A stretch of 64,000 nt of DNA from CAZTUH01 sp964616175 (GTDB lineage Bacteria > Pseudomonadota > Gammaproteobacteria > Burkholderiales > Burkholderiaceae_B). The stretch lies in the NCBI GenBank assembly GCA_964616175.1, contig CAZTUH010000004.1, positions 62,001 through 126,000 on the forward strand, given 5' to 3'. Every line of letters begins with the position of its first letter. Position 1 is the stretch's first letter. Below are positions 47,069 through 56,369 of this stretch, in pieces. The notes under the pieces were generated by a model. The model saw nothing but the letters and a program-made list of their open reading frames with translations, searched no databases and was not told the origin of the DNA. The position numbers were made by a program, and so were the translations under genes.

Positions 47069-48133
47069 TTATCCTTGAATTACAGATTTTCTATAATTCA
47101 AATCCATTTTTGTTCTCTGATTTACCTTGGAAATTATTTGATTTGTATGCTGAAGTAACTTGCTAGAAACAATTTCTCTAGCCCGTTGTAAGGCAAAACC
47201 AAAAGCATATTTATCTGCAGAACCATGACTTTTGATAACTACGCCACGCAATCCCAATAAAACAGCGCCATTATATCGACGATTATCCATTCGATACTTA
47301 TAACGTCTTAAAACAGGTATTGTAAGCAATCCTAGAAATCTGGAGAGCAAATTTTTTTTAAATTCTTCGTTCAGAGATTCTGCGAGCATTTTTGCTAGCC
47401 CTTCTATTGCTTTCAAAGTTATATTTCCCACAAAACCACTACATACAATCACATCAACTATACCTTTAAAAATATCGTCACCTTCAACATTACCATAAAA
47501 ATTTAAAAAGCTAGATCGCAATAGATCTGCTGCAGCTTTGACAGTTTCATTGCCTTTTATAATCTCTGTCCCAATATTTAACAAACCAATACTTGGATTA
47601 TGCCTATGATCAACAATTTGCGTCAAAGCAGATCCCATAATTCCAAATTGGAATAAATGTTCTGCAGAACAATCAGAGTTTGCACCCAAATCTAAAAGAG
47701 TTGTAAATTTACCAGTTCTATTTGGAATAGATGTAGCAATTGCAGGACGATCAATTCCGTCAAGTGTCTTTAAAATATACCGAGAGATAGCCATCCAAGC
47801 TCCTGTATTTCCTGCTGATAAACAAGCATCAGCAAGACCAATTTTTACAGAATTAGCTGCAATATGCATGGAAGAATTTCTCTTTTTCCGGAGAGCCATT
47901 TCAATTGAATCGCTCATTTTGATAACTTCAGTTGCTGGAACGATCGAAAATCGATTTTTTTCTAAGAAAGGAATCTTTTCAAGTTCTCTCTTGATAAGAT
48001 CAGGAATTCCCACAAGTAAAATCGAAACATCTGAATATTTTTGAATAAAAGAAATGGATGCAGGTATTGTAACAGATAAACCAAAATCCCCCCCCATACA
48101 GTCCACTGCTATGCGTACTCCAGCTATTGTCAT
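47069..48133 (-). CDS. plsX: Phosphate acyltransferase PlsX
   Basis: PlsX makes acyl-phosphate from acyl-ACP for PlsY-dependent phospholipid synthesis. The 354-residue protein shows IAVDCMGGDFG near the N-terminus, LSAGNTGAWMA near 110 and DLGANSDCSAEHLFQFG near 158. The ATG is at 48133. It lies between rpmF and fabH, the standard order. Confidence 0.95.
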   Translation of the reverse strand: MTIAGVRIAVDCMGGDFGLSVTIPASISFIQKYSDVSILLVGIPDLIKRELEKIPFLEKNRFSIVPATEVIKMSDSIEMALRKKRNSSMHIAANSVKIGLADACLSAGNTGAWMAISRYILKTLDGIDRPAIATSIPNRTGKFTTLLDLGANSDCSAEHLFQFGIMGSALTQIVDHRHNPSIGLLNIGTEIIKGNETVKAAADLLRSSFLNFYGNVEGDDIFKGIVDVIVCSGFVGNITLKAIEGLAKMLAESLNEEFKKNLLSRFLGLLTIPVLRRYKYRMDNRRYNGAVLLGLRGVVIKSHGSADKYAFGFALQRAREIVSSKLLQHTNQIISKVNQRTKMDLNYRKSVIQG

Positions 48134-48189
48134 TTGATATTGGTTAGTAAAATCGATTTAGCAAGATTCAAAAGATTAGACTACTGTTT

Positions 48190-48372
48190 TTATTCTTCCG
48201 ATTTTTTTTTTATGAACTGACGTCCACGGTAAAATCCTTTAGGACTAATGTGATGACGCAGATGAATTTCTCCTGTTTTCTGTTCCATAGAAAGATTTTT
48301 AGGAACTAGAAAATCATGAGAACGATGCATGCCCCGTTTAGACTGGGATTTTTTGTTTTGTTGAACGGCCAT
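48190..48372 (-). CDS. rpmF: Large ribosomal subunit protein L32
   Basis: L32 is a small basic 50S protein. The 60-residue product begins MAVQQNKKSQSKRGMHRSHD, which is diagnostic. It lacks the zinc cysteines, as in the proteobacterial C-minus form. The ATG at 48372 has an AGGAGT site upstream. The usual yceD gene upstream is not intact here. Confidence 0.96.
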   Translation of the reverse strand: MAVQQNKKSQSKRGMHRSHDFLVPKNLSMEQKTGEIHLRHHISPKGFYRGRQFIKKKSEE

Positions 48373-48813
48373 AAAAATAGACTCCTAAGATCGGCCTTTT
48401 TATAAGGAACTTGCAAGTGGAATGAGTGCAAGAGGCAGATTATAATCTTTTGATTGAGTATTTTTGAGTTATTGTTTCCTGTACAAAATTACATTCCTTA
48501 ATTGTATAGAGAAGCTACTTGCAAAAAATTTTTCAATTTTCATAAAAAATAAGAAGTTAAATGCAAGCATGAATGAAATTCATTTCAGAACCTATAAAGT
48601 CAAAAGGAAAGATTTTCATTTTATCAAATTATTTAACTTTTCTAAAGAAAGATCGTAATCATTAAAATAATGATTATAATCAGTATTAATTATTCAATTA
48701 AATTCAATCCAATAAAAAACCCATTAATACATTTGTTTTTGAAATTTTGAGAATAAAAAACTTAATATCCTGAATTAGATGATTATTTTTTTTATTGATT
48801 TGCCTAAAAAGAT
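48373..48813. other. Divergent rpmF/maf intergenic region
   Basis: This is a 441-base AT-rich gap between rpmF and maf. Apart from the possible yceD remnant, it holds a perfect 8-bp hairpin at 48657-48675 (AATCATTA/TAATGATT, loop AAA). It should contain the rpmF-plsX-fab promoter reading left and a maf promoter reading right. A 64-codon plus-strand frame at 48464 has no family features. Confidence 0.55.
48400..48447 (-). pseudogene. Possible remnant of yceD (DUF177) 3' end
   Basis: Just upstream of rpmF, where yceD normally lies, one minus-strand frame reads DYNLPLALIPLASSL and then a stop. This resembles the YceD C-terminal EDELLLALPLVP motif. The frame is broken by a stop about 20 bases upstream of this segment, and no clear N-terminal part is left. 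A chance match is quite possible. Confidence 0.25.
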
Positions 48814-49458
48814 ATGCAAAATCAGAAAGTGAAAGTGAAAATGCCAACATTTGAGAAAAAAAAACTTATTCTAGCCTCTAGTTCAATATACCGCCGAAAT
48901 TTACTAGCAAGATTTCATATTCCTTTTGAAGTTGTTACTCCAACCATAAATGAAAATCCTAGGATAAGTGAATCCCCCCGAAAAATGGCCATGCGATTAT
49001 CTATTGAAAAAGCTATTTCTGTTTCAAACAGATATCCTGAATCCCTTGTAATTGCTGCAGATCAAGTATTAAGTACTAACAATCTACCTATAGGGAAACC
49101 AATAGATCCCTTTCATGCTAAAAAACAACTGCTTGCTTTATCAGGAAAAAAAGCTGTTTTTCATACTGCTGTTACTGTTACAAATGGGAAAAAACTTAGG
49201 AGAAAAAGCATCCCAACATATTGCAAATTTAGGATGTTAGATCCGAATTTAATTTCGGTTTATTTACAATTGGAAAATCCATATAATGCTGCTGGAAGTA
49301 TCAAAGTTGAAGGTTTAGGAATTGCTTTGTTGGAAAGTATCAGAAGCAAAGATCCTTCTGCAGTTATTGGCCTTCCTTTATTAACTGTTGCTAGAATGAT
49401 GCGATTTTTCAATATGGATCCAATTTTATCTGCTTACTCAATAAATTCTAATTATTGA
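48814..49458 (+). CDS. maf: Maf/YceF nucleotide pyrophosphatase
   Basis: Maf-type enzymes hydrolyse non-canonical or methylated nucleoside triphosphates. The 214-residue protein has the N-terminal LILASSSIYRRNLLA motif, VIAADQVL near residue 86, GKPIDPFHAKKQL, and the C-terminal DPSAVIGLPL. This pattern is nearer to the YceF group found beside rpmF/rluC in many proteobacteria. A second ATG at 48841 is an alternative start and would remove a Lys-rich extension. Confidence 0.9.
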   Translation: MQNQKVKVKMPTFEKKKLILASSSIYRRNLLARFHIPFEVVTPTINENPRISESPRKMAMRLSIEKAISVSNRYPESLVIAADQVLSTNNLPIGKPIDPFHAKKQLLALSGKKAVFHTAVTVTNGKKLRRKSIPTYCKFRMLDPNLISVYLQLENPYNAAGSIKVEGLGIALLESIRSKDPSAVIGLPLLTVARMMRFFNMDPILSAYSINSNY

Positions 49459-49463
49459 TGAGA

Positions 49464-50396
49464 TTATCCAATCTCATTTATTAATTCTTCATATTCTTTT
49501 GGAAATTCAGATACTAAATCTAATTTTTTTCCTAAAATAGGATGTGTGAAGACTAATCGATGCGCATGAAGGTACATTCTACTAAATTTCTTTCTTTTCA
49601 GAATGAAGTCTTTTTTTCGAAAAGTCCCATATTTTTCATCACCTAAAACCGGGAAACCAATGCTTGCTAGATGCACTCGAATTTGATGGGTTCTTCCAGT
49701 TTTAGGCTCAATTTCAAGCAAACTAAGTTTTCTTTTGAATTGATTTTTTAGCCGAACAACAGTTTCTGCCTTTTTTCCATGCTTAGGATCAACATAAACC
49801 ATCCTTTCTCCTGAAACATTTATTTTTTTTGAAAGAGAAAGGTTAATATGCTTTTTTCCATGTGCCCAAAAACCATTCACTAGTGCAAGATATAATTTCT
49901 TAATCTTTCTGTTCCTCAGCATATCATGCAACTGACATAATAACCTACGCTTTTTAGCAATCATTAGCAAACCAGATGTATCTCGATCTATCCGATGAAC
50001 TAACTCTAAAAACCGTGCATCAGGACGCGTTGTTCGCAGTTGTTCAATAATTCCCAATGATATTCCACTACCTCCGTGTACTGCTTTGCCATTTGGTTTA
50101 TTGATGACTAATAAAAACTCATCTTCATAAATGATAGGAAATTCTTTTCCCGGTATATTATTTGAATTTACTGTTTGATGATTTATAGGAAATAACGGAG
50201 GAATTCTAACAATATCCCCTTCAAACAATCGATAGGTTGCATTGATCCTACTAGATCCAATTCTAACTTCACCTACCCGGATAGCTTTGTATAATCTGCT
50301 TTTTGGAATTTTTTTGCATAAACGAATTAGAAAATTATCAATACGCTGTCCGTCATGTTCGCTTGTAACTCTAAATTTATTAGATTCAGTAAGCAT
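49464..50396 (-). CDS. rluC: 23S rRNA pseudouridine synthase RluC
   Basis: RluC makes pseudouridines 955, 2504 and 2580 in E. coli 23S rRNA. An N-terminal S4 domain (DGQRIDNFLIRL, with GEVRIG) is followed by the RluA-type catalytic domain with the aspartate in HRIDRDTSGLL. I chose the ATG at 50396 (310 residues), which begins just before the S4 domain; an ATG at 50429 would add 11 residues. It is divergent from rne, the common pairing. Confidence 0.92.
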   Translation of the reverse strand: MLTESNKFRVTSEHDGQRIDNFLIRLCKKIPKSRLYKAIRVGEVRIGSSRINATYRLFEGDIVRIPPLFPINHQTVNSNNIPGKEFPIIYEDEFLLVINKPNGKAVHGGSGISLGIIEQLRTTRPDARFLELVHRIDRDTSGLLMIAKKRRLLCQLHDMLRNRKIKKLYLALVNGFWAHGKKHINLSLSKKINVSGERMVYVDPKHGKKAETVVRLKNQFKRKLSLLEIEPKTGRTHQIRVHLASIGFPVLGDEKYGTFRKKDFILKRKKFSRMYLHAHRLVFTHPILGKKLDLVSEFPKEYEELINEIG

Positions 50397-50882
50397 AAAT
50401 TCTTTTAGAAAAGAACTTCCTTTACGCATTGCCAGAAGCAACAATATAATCAAGGTAATTTAAAAATTATTGGTACAGAATAATAACGCCTAAAAACTAG
50501 ATAGTATGCAACTATACCTTGATTTTCAATTTTATTGAATTAATTAAAATTGTCTGCTTGTGAACTATTGTTGTTATTTATTAAGTTTTACTTTTTAAAG
50601 AAATGCTCGAGTCTTGTATGACACACTCGAAGATTTGAATGAATATTTAATTTCATAGCAGAAGAACCAAATCAATAGACTAAGATTGTGCTAGAAATTT
50701 TTTAAATCTGTATAGAATTTCTAACATCAAAATGAGGGCTTTCAAAACACAAAAGTTATTGAACATAATAAAAAGATCTATATTGGTAGCCTCGTTATGA
50801 TTCACCTAATACATAAATGTTGAATGAGCCAAAGATCATAGCATGTCAACTAGACACTCTTTGGCAACGGAGAATAATACTC
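50397..50882. other. Divergent rluC/rne region with structured rne leader
   Basis: The gap between rluC and rne is 486 bases. On the rne side it has two hairpins: 50607-50630 (TCGAGT/ACTCGA) and 50692-50723 (TAGAAATT/AATTTCTA). In E. coli the rne mRNA has a long structured 5' leader through which RNase E cuts its own message; a similar role here is an inference. Confidence 0.5.
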
Positions 50883-53579
50883 ATGAAACGCATGTTGTTT
50901 AATGCAACACATCAAGAAGAACTGCGTGTTGCAATCGTAGATGGACAAAAACTTATTGATCTTGATATAGAAACTGCTGGTCGTGAACAGAGAAAGGGAA
51001 ATAACTATAAAGGAATTATTACTCGAATAGAACCTGGATTGGAAGCTTGTTTTATCAATTATGGAGAAAACCGTCATGGTTTTCTCCCTTTTAAGGGTGT
51101 AGCACGCAGTTACTTTAAGGAAGGGGTTGATATCCGCAACGCTAGAATTCAAGATGTTCTCGAAGAAGGTCAGGAATTAATTGTACAAGTTGAGAAAGAA
51201 GAAAGGGGAAACAAAGGAGCTGCTTTAACAACTTTCATTTCATTAGCTGGTCGTTACCTTGTATTAATGCCCAACAATCCAAGAGGAGGTGGAGTTTCAC
51301 GTCGTGTAGAAGGAGAAGATCGCCAAGAATTGCGCGATTCGGTGGAGAAGCTTGATGTTCCAGAAGGAATGAGCATTATTGCTCGCACAGCAGGTATAGG
51401 AAGGAACGTTAAAGAACTCCAGTGGGATTTATCTTACTTAATTCAACTTTGGAGAGCTGTTGAAAATGCAGCAAAAAACAATTCTGCTCCAGTTCTGATA
51501 TATCCAGAGTCTAGCCTTGTCATACGAGCAATCCGAGATTATTTTTCCCCAGATATTGGAGAAATTCTAATTGACAATGAAGATATTGCTAATCAGGCAA
51601 AAGCTTTTATGAGTGTAGTTATGCCTGATAATGTTCAATGCGTTAAAATTTACAACGACAATGTTCCTCTATTTTCTCGGTTTCAAATAGAGCAACAAAT
51701 AGAAAAAGCTTATTCACGTATGGTTCAATTATCTTCAGGTGGATCTATTATTGTTGATCATGCAGAAGCATTAGTAGCAATTGATGTTAATTCTGCTAAA
51801 TCAACTAGAGGAGCTGATATTGAGGAAACAGCTTTAAGAACTAACCAAGAAGCAGCTGACGAAGTAGCTAGACAACTGAGATTAAGAGATCTTGGAGGAC
51901 TAATAGTTATTGATTTTATTGATATGGAGGAAAGTAAAAATCAACGTGCAGTTGAACTTCGTTTGCGAGAAGCTTTACACTTTGATCGAGCTCGCGTTCG
52001 AATGGGAAAAATTTCAAAATTTGGTCTGATTGAATTATCCAGGCAACGCTTACGTCCAGCATTGAATGAAGGCTCACATATAACATGTCCCCGTTGTGAT
52101 GGTATAGGTTTTATTCGTGACACTGAGTTTAGTGCTTTGCAGATATTACGTTTCATGCAAGAAGAAGCTATGAAAGAAGGTACAACATCAGTACATGCTC
52201 AGGCCCCGGTTGATGTTGCAACGTATTTATTAAATGAAAAACGTACAGATATTTCCAATCTTGAAAATCAATTAAAGGTCAATTTCATAATTATTCCAAA
52301 TAAGTTCTTGGAGACCCCGAATTACCAAGTAGAAAGATTTCGCTATGATGATTTGAATGTTGAACATTCAAGAACGAGCTTTAGCTTTGTTCAAAAAACT
52401 ACTACCAATACTATAAGTAGAGGATCAAGTTTTCGTGAACAAGAAATGAAACCAAAAGCAGAAGCTCTTGTTAAGGGCATTATTCCTTCCAGTCCAGCTC
52501 CATCTTCTGATTCGATTAGAATCTTATCAAATCCTATATCGGCTAGGCTGTTTGATTTTTTTTGTTGGACATTCTCTCGATTGTTTTCTAGAAGATCTAA
52601 AATACAAGAATCCAAAGAAATTTCTAATAAAAATCAAAAAGATGGAAAAAATAATGTTTGTCAAAATAAAGAACATTTTACTAAAGTGCATTTGAGTGAT
52701 TTTTCCTATGAAAGCAAGAAAAAAAAATCAGATCAATACTTTTCAAAAAACTCGCGCAATTCTGAAAAAGGTGAATATCAAAGTGAATCTAAAAAAAAGA
52801 ATGAAATAACCACAGAAAATCAAGAGCGAAAATCAAAACCCATCAACTTAGAAAATAAGAACAACATTAATATCGATGTCGGATCTACCCAAAAAATAGC
52901 ACGTTCCAACCGTGGAGGAAAGCGTATTCGAAACCGAAATCGCAATCGTAAAGAGGATCTCCAAAAAACATCTGATTCAAAAGAAGAAAATTCTTCCAAT
53001 GCTACTAGCATAGAACAAAGAAAATCTGATTCAAAGTATTCGGATGAACAATTTGAATCTGTTCTCAAATCTTGCGAACAATCAAAGAGAGATCATCTAT
53101 CAAAAAAACAAAAACTTAGTCATGAAAATTCTAATCACATCAAAGATATTCAATCAAAAGAACATATTGAACATGGAATTTCTGATCAAAAGAATCCTGA
53201 AAAGATAGAAAGAAATAATATTGAGTTTGATTCTAAGAAAAAAATTCACGTTACCGAAACTTCAGGAAAGATCATTGAATCAAAGATAGGATTGCTTGAA
53301 AAAAAAGAATTTTCAATGTCCAAAGAAAAAACAAAAACAGAAATTTTGTTAGATAAATCTTCTCCAAAAAACTTTAAGAATGAATATACTGCATTAGTAA
53401 ATGCAATTCAGGAAAAAGGATTTCAATGGATTGAAACTAACAATCCAAGAAAGCAAAAGCTTAATGCAAAAGATTACAAGAAAGATATGGGTCGTGAGAA
53501 AAAGCCTCCGAAACATTTCTTATTAAAAGATAAAGAACTTTCAATGATTGAAACTCATAAAAATATAAATAAGAAATAA
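50883..53579 (+). CDS. rne: Ribonuclease E
   Basis: RNase E is the main mRNA-decay and rRNA/tRNA-processing endonuclease. From the ATG at 50883 it has 898 residues; 22 upstream codons from another ATG at 50817 do not match the family. The S1 domain lies near residues 35-120, catalytic aspartates are in VAIDVNSAKS and VIDFIDMEES, and the Zn-link is CPRCDG. A short aromatic/basic segment near residues 552-572 (ARLFDFFCWTFSRLFSRRS) resembles the membrane-targeting helix. The remaining 320 residues are Lys/Glu/Ser/Asn-rich and probably disordered, as in degradosome scaffolds. Confidence 0.95.
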   Translation: MKRMLFNATHQEELRVAIVDGQKLIDLDIETAGREQRKGNNYKGIITRIEPGLEACFINYGENRHGFLPFKGVARSYFKEGVDIRNARIQDVLEEGQELIVQVEKEERGNKGAALTTFISLAGRYLVLMPNNPRGGGVSRRVEGEDRQELRDSVEKLDVPEGMSIIARTAGIGRNVKELQWDLSYLIQLWRAVENAAKNNSAPVLIYPESSLVIRAIRDYFSPDIGEILIDNEDIANQAKAFMSVVMPDNVQCVKIYNDNVPLFSRFQIEQQIEKAYSRMVQLSSGGSIIVDHAEALVAIDVNSAKSTRGADIEETALRTNQEAADEVARQLRLRDLGGLIVIDFIDMEESKNQRAVELRLREALHFDRARVRMGKISKFGLIELSRQRLRPALNEGSHITCPRCDGIGFIRDTEFSALQILRFMQEEAMKEGTTSVHAQAPVDVATYLLNEKRTDISNLENQLKVNFIIIPNKFLETPNYQVERFRYDDLNVEHSRTSFSFVQKTTTNTISRGSSFREQEMKPKAEALVKGIIPSSPAPSSDSIRILSNPISARLFDFFCWTFSRLFSRRSKIQESKEISNKNQKDGKNNVCQNKEHFTKVHLSDFSYESKKKKSDQYFSKNSRNSEKGEYQSESKKKNEITTENQERKSKPINLENKNNINIDVGSTQKIARSNRGGKRIRNRNRNRKEDLQKTSDSKEENSSNATSIEQRKSDSKYSDEQFESVLKSCEQSKRDHLSKKQKLSHENSNHIKDIQSKEHIEHGISDQKNPEKIERNNIEFDSKKKIHVTETSGKIIESKIGLLEKKEFSMSKEKTKTEILLDKSSPKNFKNEYTALVNAIQEKGFQWIETNNPRKQKLNAKDYKKDMGREKKPPKHFLLKDKELSMIETHKNINKK

Positions 53580-53628
53580 TTAATTAACAGACCTCTAAAA
53601 CTTTTTGATTGCTCAAAAATACAAATTC

Positions 53629-54522
53629 TTATGATGAAATCATTGATGAAATCATCATAGCATCGCTAGGTTGATTCAAGAGAAGTGCTAGAAGCTGTGC
53701 AATTTCTTTCTTTAAATGCTTTCGATGAATGACCATATCAATTGCTCCTTTTTTTAAAAGGAATTCAGACCTTTGAAAACCTTCAGGGAGTTTTTCTCGC
53801 ACTGTTTGTTCTATTACTCTTGGTCCGGTAAGTCCAACCAAAGCTCCTGGTTCAGCAATGACTATATCTCCCATAAAAGCAAAACTGGCTGAAACGCCTC
53901 CCATAGTTGGATCTGACAATATGCTTACATAAGGTAATTTTGCAGTGGAAAGTTGAGTAAGTATTGCATTAGTTTTTGCCATCTGCATTAAAGATAATAA
54001 ACCCTCTTGCATACGAGCTCCACCAGATGCATGAACACATATAAATGGAATTTTTTTGGATATAGCAGTTTGAACTCCTCGAACAAAACGTTCTCCTACT
54101 ACAGAACCCATAGATCCGCCCATGAATCCGAATTCAAAACATGCTAAGACAATAGGTATTTCATAAACCAAGCCTTGCATTACTACAAGCGCATCAGTCT
54201 CTCCTGTGATTTTCGTTGCTTCTTGAAGTCTATCTATATATTTTTTTGTATCCTTAAATTTTAAATTATCTAATGGGCGAATGTTCTGTCCAATTTCAAT
54301 TCGTTCATCTTTATCCAGCAAAGAATCAATTCGTGATCTTGCATTCATTCTCATATGCTGATGGCAATTTGGACAGACATATAAATTAGTTATTAGATCT
54401 TTTGTATAAAGCACAGAATCACATGATGGACATTTAATCCACAGCCCCTCAGGAACACGGCGCATCCCATTATCATTTGATTTTTTAATTCTAGGAGGAA
54501 GAAGTTTCCGTATCCAGTTCAT
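53629..54522 (-). CDS. accD: Acetyl-CoA carboxylase carboxyltransferase, beta subunit
   Basis: AccD with AccA transfers carboxyl from biotin to acetyl-CoA, giving malonyl-CoA for the fab enzymes. The 297-residue protein has the N-terminal zinc ribbon (Cys31, Cys34, Cys50, Cys53) and the crotonase-fold core with HASGGARMQEG and DPTMGGVSASFA. The ATG is at 54522. It is usually followed by folC; here it stands convergent with rne and downstream of pncB. Confidence 0.95.
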   Translation of the reverse strand: MNWIRKLLPPRIKKSNDNGMRRVPEGLWIKCPSCDSVLYTKDLITNLYVCPNCHQHMRMNARSRIDSLLDKDERIEIGQNIRPLDNLKFKDTKKYIDRLQEATKITGETDALVVMQGLVYEIPIVLACFEFGFMGGSMGSVVGERFVRGVQTAISKKIPFICVHASGGARMQEGLLSLMQMAKTNAILTQLSTAKLPYVSILSDPTMGGVSASFAFMGDIVIAEPGALVGLTGPRVIEQTVREKLPEGFQRSEFLLKKGAIDMVIHRKHLKKEIAQLLALLLNQPSDAMMISSMISS

Positions 54523-54682
54523 TATGAATTTTATTTAAATATGACTTTTTCAAAAATCAAAGTCTGATTTTTATTAATGGAAAGTTCATTCCGGGTCCAA
54601 AAAGAACGAACAAACTTGTGTTTTTGGAATATGAAAAACAAATTTTCTAAATCCATTTAGACTATGATCCACTGATTTTCTA

Positions 54683-54708
54683 AGGGCTTTTCTAAATAGA
54701 AAAGCCCT
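54683..54708 (-). terminator. Perfect 11-bp hairpin between pncB and accD
   Basis: Arms AGGGCTTTTCT and AGAAAAGCCCT flank an AAAT loop, 43 bases after the pncB stop. No long T-run follows on either strand, so it may be a weak terminator or a processing site protecting pncB mRNA. Confidence 0.4.
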
Positions 54709-54751
54709 GTTAATTAACCAATTGGCTAATTCTATCATTTTTTCCTTGGAT

Positions 54752-55921
54752 TCATTTTGATCTAAAAACCTTGTTTAAATACCCTAAATATGCAAGATCA
54801 TCACACATAGTTTTTTCTGGCGCATCTGATACCTTAGCTACTGGTTGTCCATTGCATTTAACCATCTTCATAACAATTTGCAATGCTTGAATTCCTAAAT
54901 CATTGGTAAGATTTGTGCCAATCCCAAATGATAATTTACACCGACCCGAAAATTGTTTCGTTAAATCAATAGCCCTTTGAAATGTTAAAGAATCAGAAAA
55001 AACCAAAATCTTTGTTCTTGAGTCTATATTATTTTTTCGGTAATGCTCAAGCAATCTTTCTCCCCAAACAAAAGGATCCCCAGAATCATGCCTAGCTCCA
55101 TCGAAGAGTTTGCAAAAATACATGTCAAAATCACGCAAAAATGCATCCATTCCATAAACATCTGATAACGCAATACCTAAATCACCTCGATACTCTTTAG
55201 CCCAAACATCTAAAGCAAATACTTGAGAATCTCTGAGTCGAGGCCCAAGTGCTTGACAAGCTTGTAGGTATTCATGCCCCATAGTTCCCAATGGTGATAT
55301 ATTATTTTCCTTCGCAAGATACACATTGCTTGTTCCTGAAAAATGTTTGTTAAGTTCCTTTTTCATAGTTTGGACCACTTCTTCATGCCAACTCTTTGAA
55401 AACCGACGTCGCGTACCATATTCAGCAACTCTAAAATCTGATAATTCAGGATTATTTCGCACAAGATCCATCTTAGATTTCAGGCGTTTTCGACCTTCTT
55501 TTAGATTTAATGGCTTTTGAGTATTTCGAAAATAAACTTCGTTAATAATTGCAAGCACCGGAATTTCGAATAGAATTGTATGAAGCCATGGTCCACTTAC
55601 AAAAACTGAAATTTCTCCTGGAATTGAGCTTTTTTGAACACAAATGCAATGTTCAGGCAAATAAAATAAACGAAGAAAATCAATAAAATCACTTTTTATA
55701 AAACGTAATTTACCTAAATAATTCAGTTCTTCCGGAGTGAATCGAAGCTGACACAACTGATGGATCTCTTCTTTTATTTCCTCAATATAAGGTTGTAAAT
55801 TAATTTTAGGTGTCCTGCATTTATAGCGATAATTCACTTGAGCAGAAGGAAAATGATGTAAGACTACTTGCATCATGCTAAATTTATAGAGGTCTGTATC
55901 GAGAAGTGAAGTAATTATCAT
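54752..55921 (-). CDS. pncB: Nicotinate phosphoribosyltransferase
   Basis: PncB salvages nicotinate to nicotinate mononucleotide for NAD synthesis. The 389-residue protein begins MIITSLLDTDLYKFSMMQ, diagnostic of the family, and has the GTRRRFS segment with the ERxFxG-like EYGTRRRFS near residue 168 and the C-terminal FGIGTNLTND phosphate-binding motif. The ATG is at 55921. It suggests dependence on nicotinate uptake. Confidence 0.95.
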   Translation of the reverse strand: MIITSLLDTDLYKFSMMQVVLHHFPSAQVNYRYKCRTPKINLQPYIEEIKEEIHQLCQLRFTPEELNYLGKLRFIKSDFIDFLRLFYLPEHCICVQKSSIPGEISVFVSGPWLHTILFEIPVLAIINEVYFRNTQKPLNLKEGRKRLKSKMDLVRNNPELSDFRVAEYGTRRRFSKSWHEEVVQTMKKELNKHFSGTSNVYLAKENNISPLGTMGHEYLQACQALGPRLRDSQVFALDVWAKEYRGDLGIALSDVYGMDAFLRDFDMYFCKLFDGARHDSGDPFVWGERLLEHYRKNNIDSRTKILVFSDSLTFQRAIDLTKQFSGRCKLSFGIGTNLTNDLGIQALQIVMKMVKCNGQPVAKVSDAPEKTMCDDLAYLGYLNKVFRSK

Positions 55922-56033
55922 TTGAAATATTATTTATTATCAACTAAGTTCGATATCAAAAATCATGACACGAAATTATTCTTATAAATTTGAATGAATC
56001 GTCTTGTTCAATCACAGATGGAGTATCATAATC

Positions 56034-56357
56034 ATGACCCATGTTGTTACTGAAAATTGTATTAACTGCAAATATACTAGTTGTGTAGATGTATGCCCAG
56101 TAGACTGTTTTCGTGAAGGATCCAATTTTTTAGTTATCGATCCTGATGAGTGTATTGATTGTGCAGTTTGCATACCAGAATGTCCAGCAAATGCAATTTT
56201 TTCAGAGGAAGATATACCAGATGACCAAGCAAAATTTCTAGCAATTAATGCGGAATTATCCTCTATCTATAAAAATATTGTTCGTTCCAAAAGCCCATGC
56301 GCTGATGCAGACCATTGGAATGGTATAATGGATAAATTAAAGTTTTTGGAAAAATAA
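56034..56357 (+). CDS. fdxA: Seven-iron ferredoxin FdxA
   Basis: This 107-residue ferredoxin has a [3Fe-4S]/[4Fe-4S] cysteine pattern: CINCKYTSCVDVCPVDCF near residue 9 and CIDCAVCIPECPANAI near 39. The Azotobacter FdI type has the same layout. The ATG at 56034 starts MTHVVTENC, the family N-terminus; an upstream start at 56004 is not supported. It lies 12 bases before fpr, whose product can reduce it. Confidence 0.93.
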   Translation: MTHVVTENCINCKYTSCVDVCPVDCFREGSNFLVIDPDECIDCAVCIPECPANAIFSEEDIPDDQAKFLAINAELSSIYKNIVRSKSPCADADHWNGIMDKLKFLEK

Positions 56358-56369
56358 ATTTTTCACCAT

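Noticed and set aside
48464..48658. A 64-codon plus-strand frame in the rpmF/maf gap
   Set aside because: Composition is that of random AT-rich DNA, and there is no ribosome site or recognisable motif.
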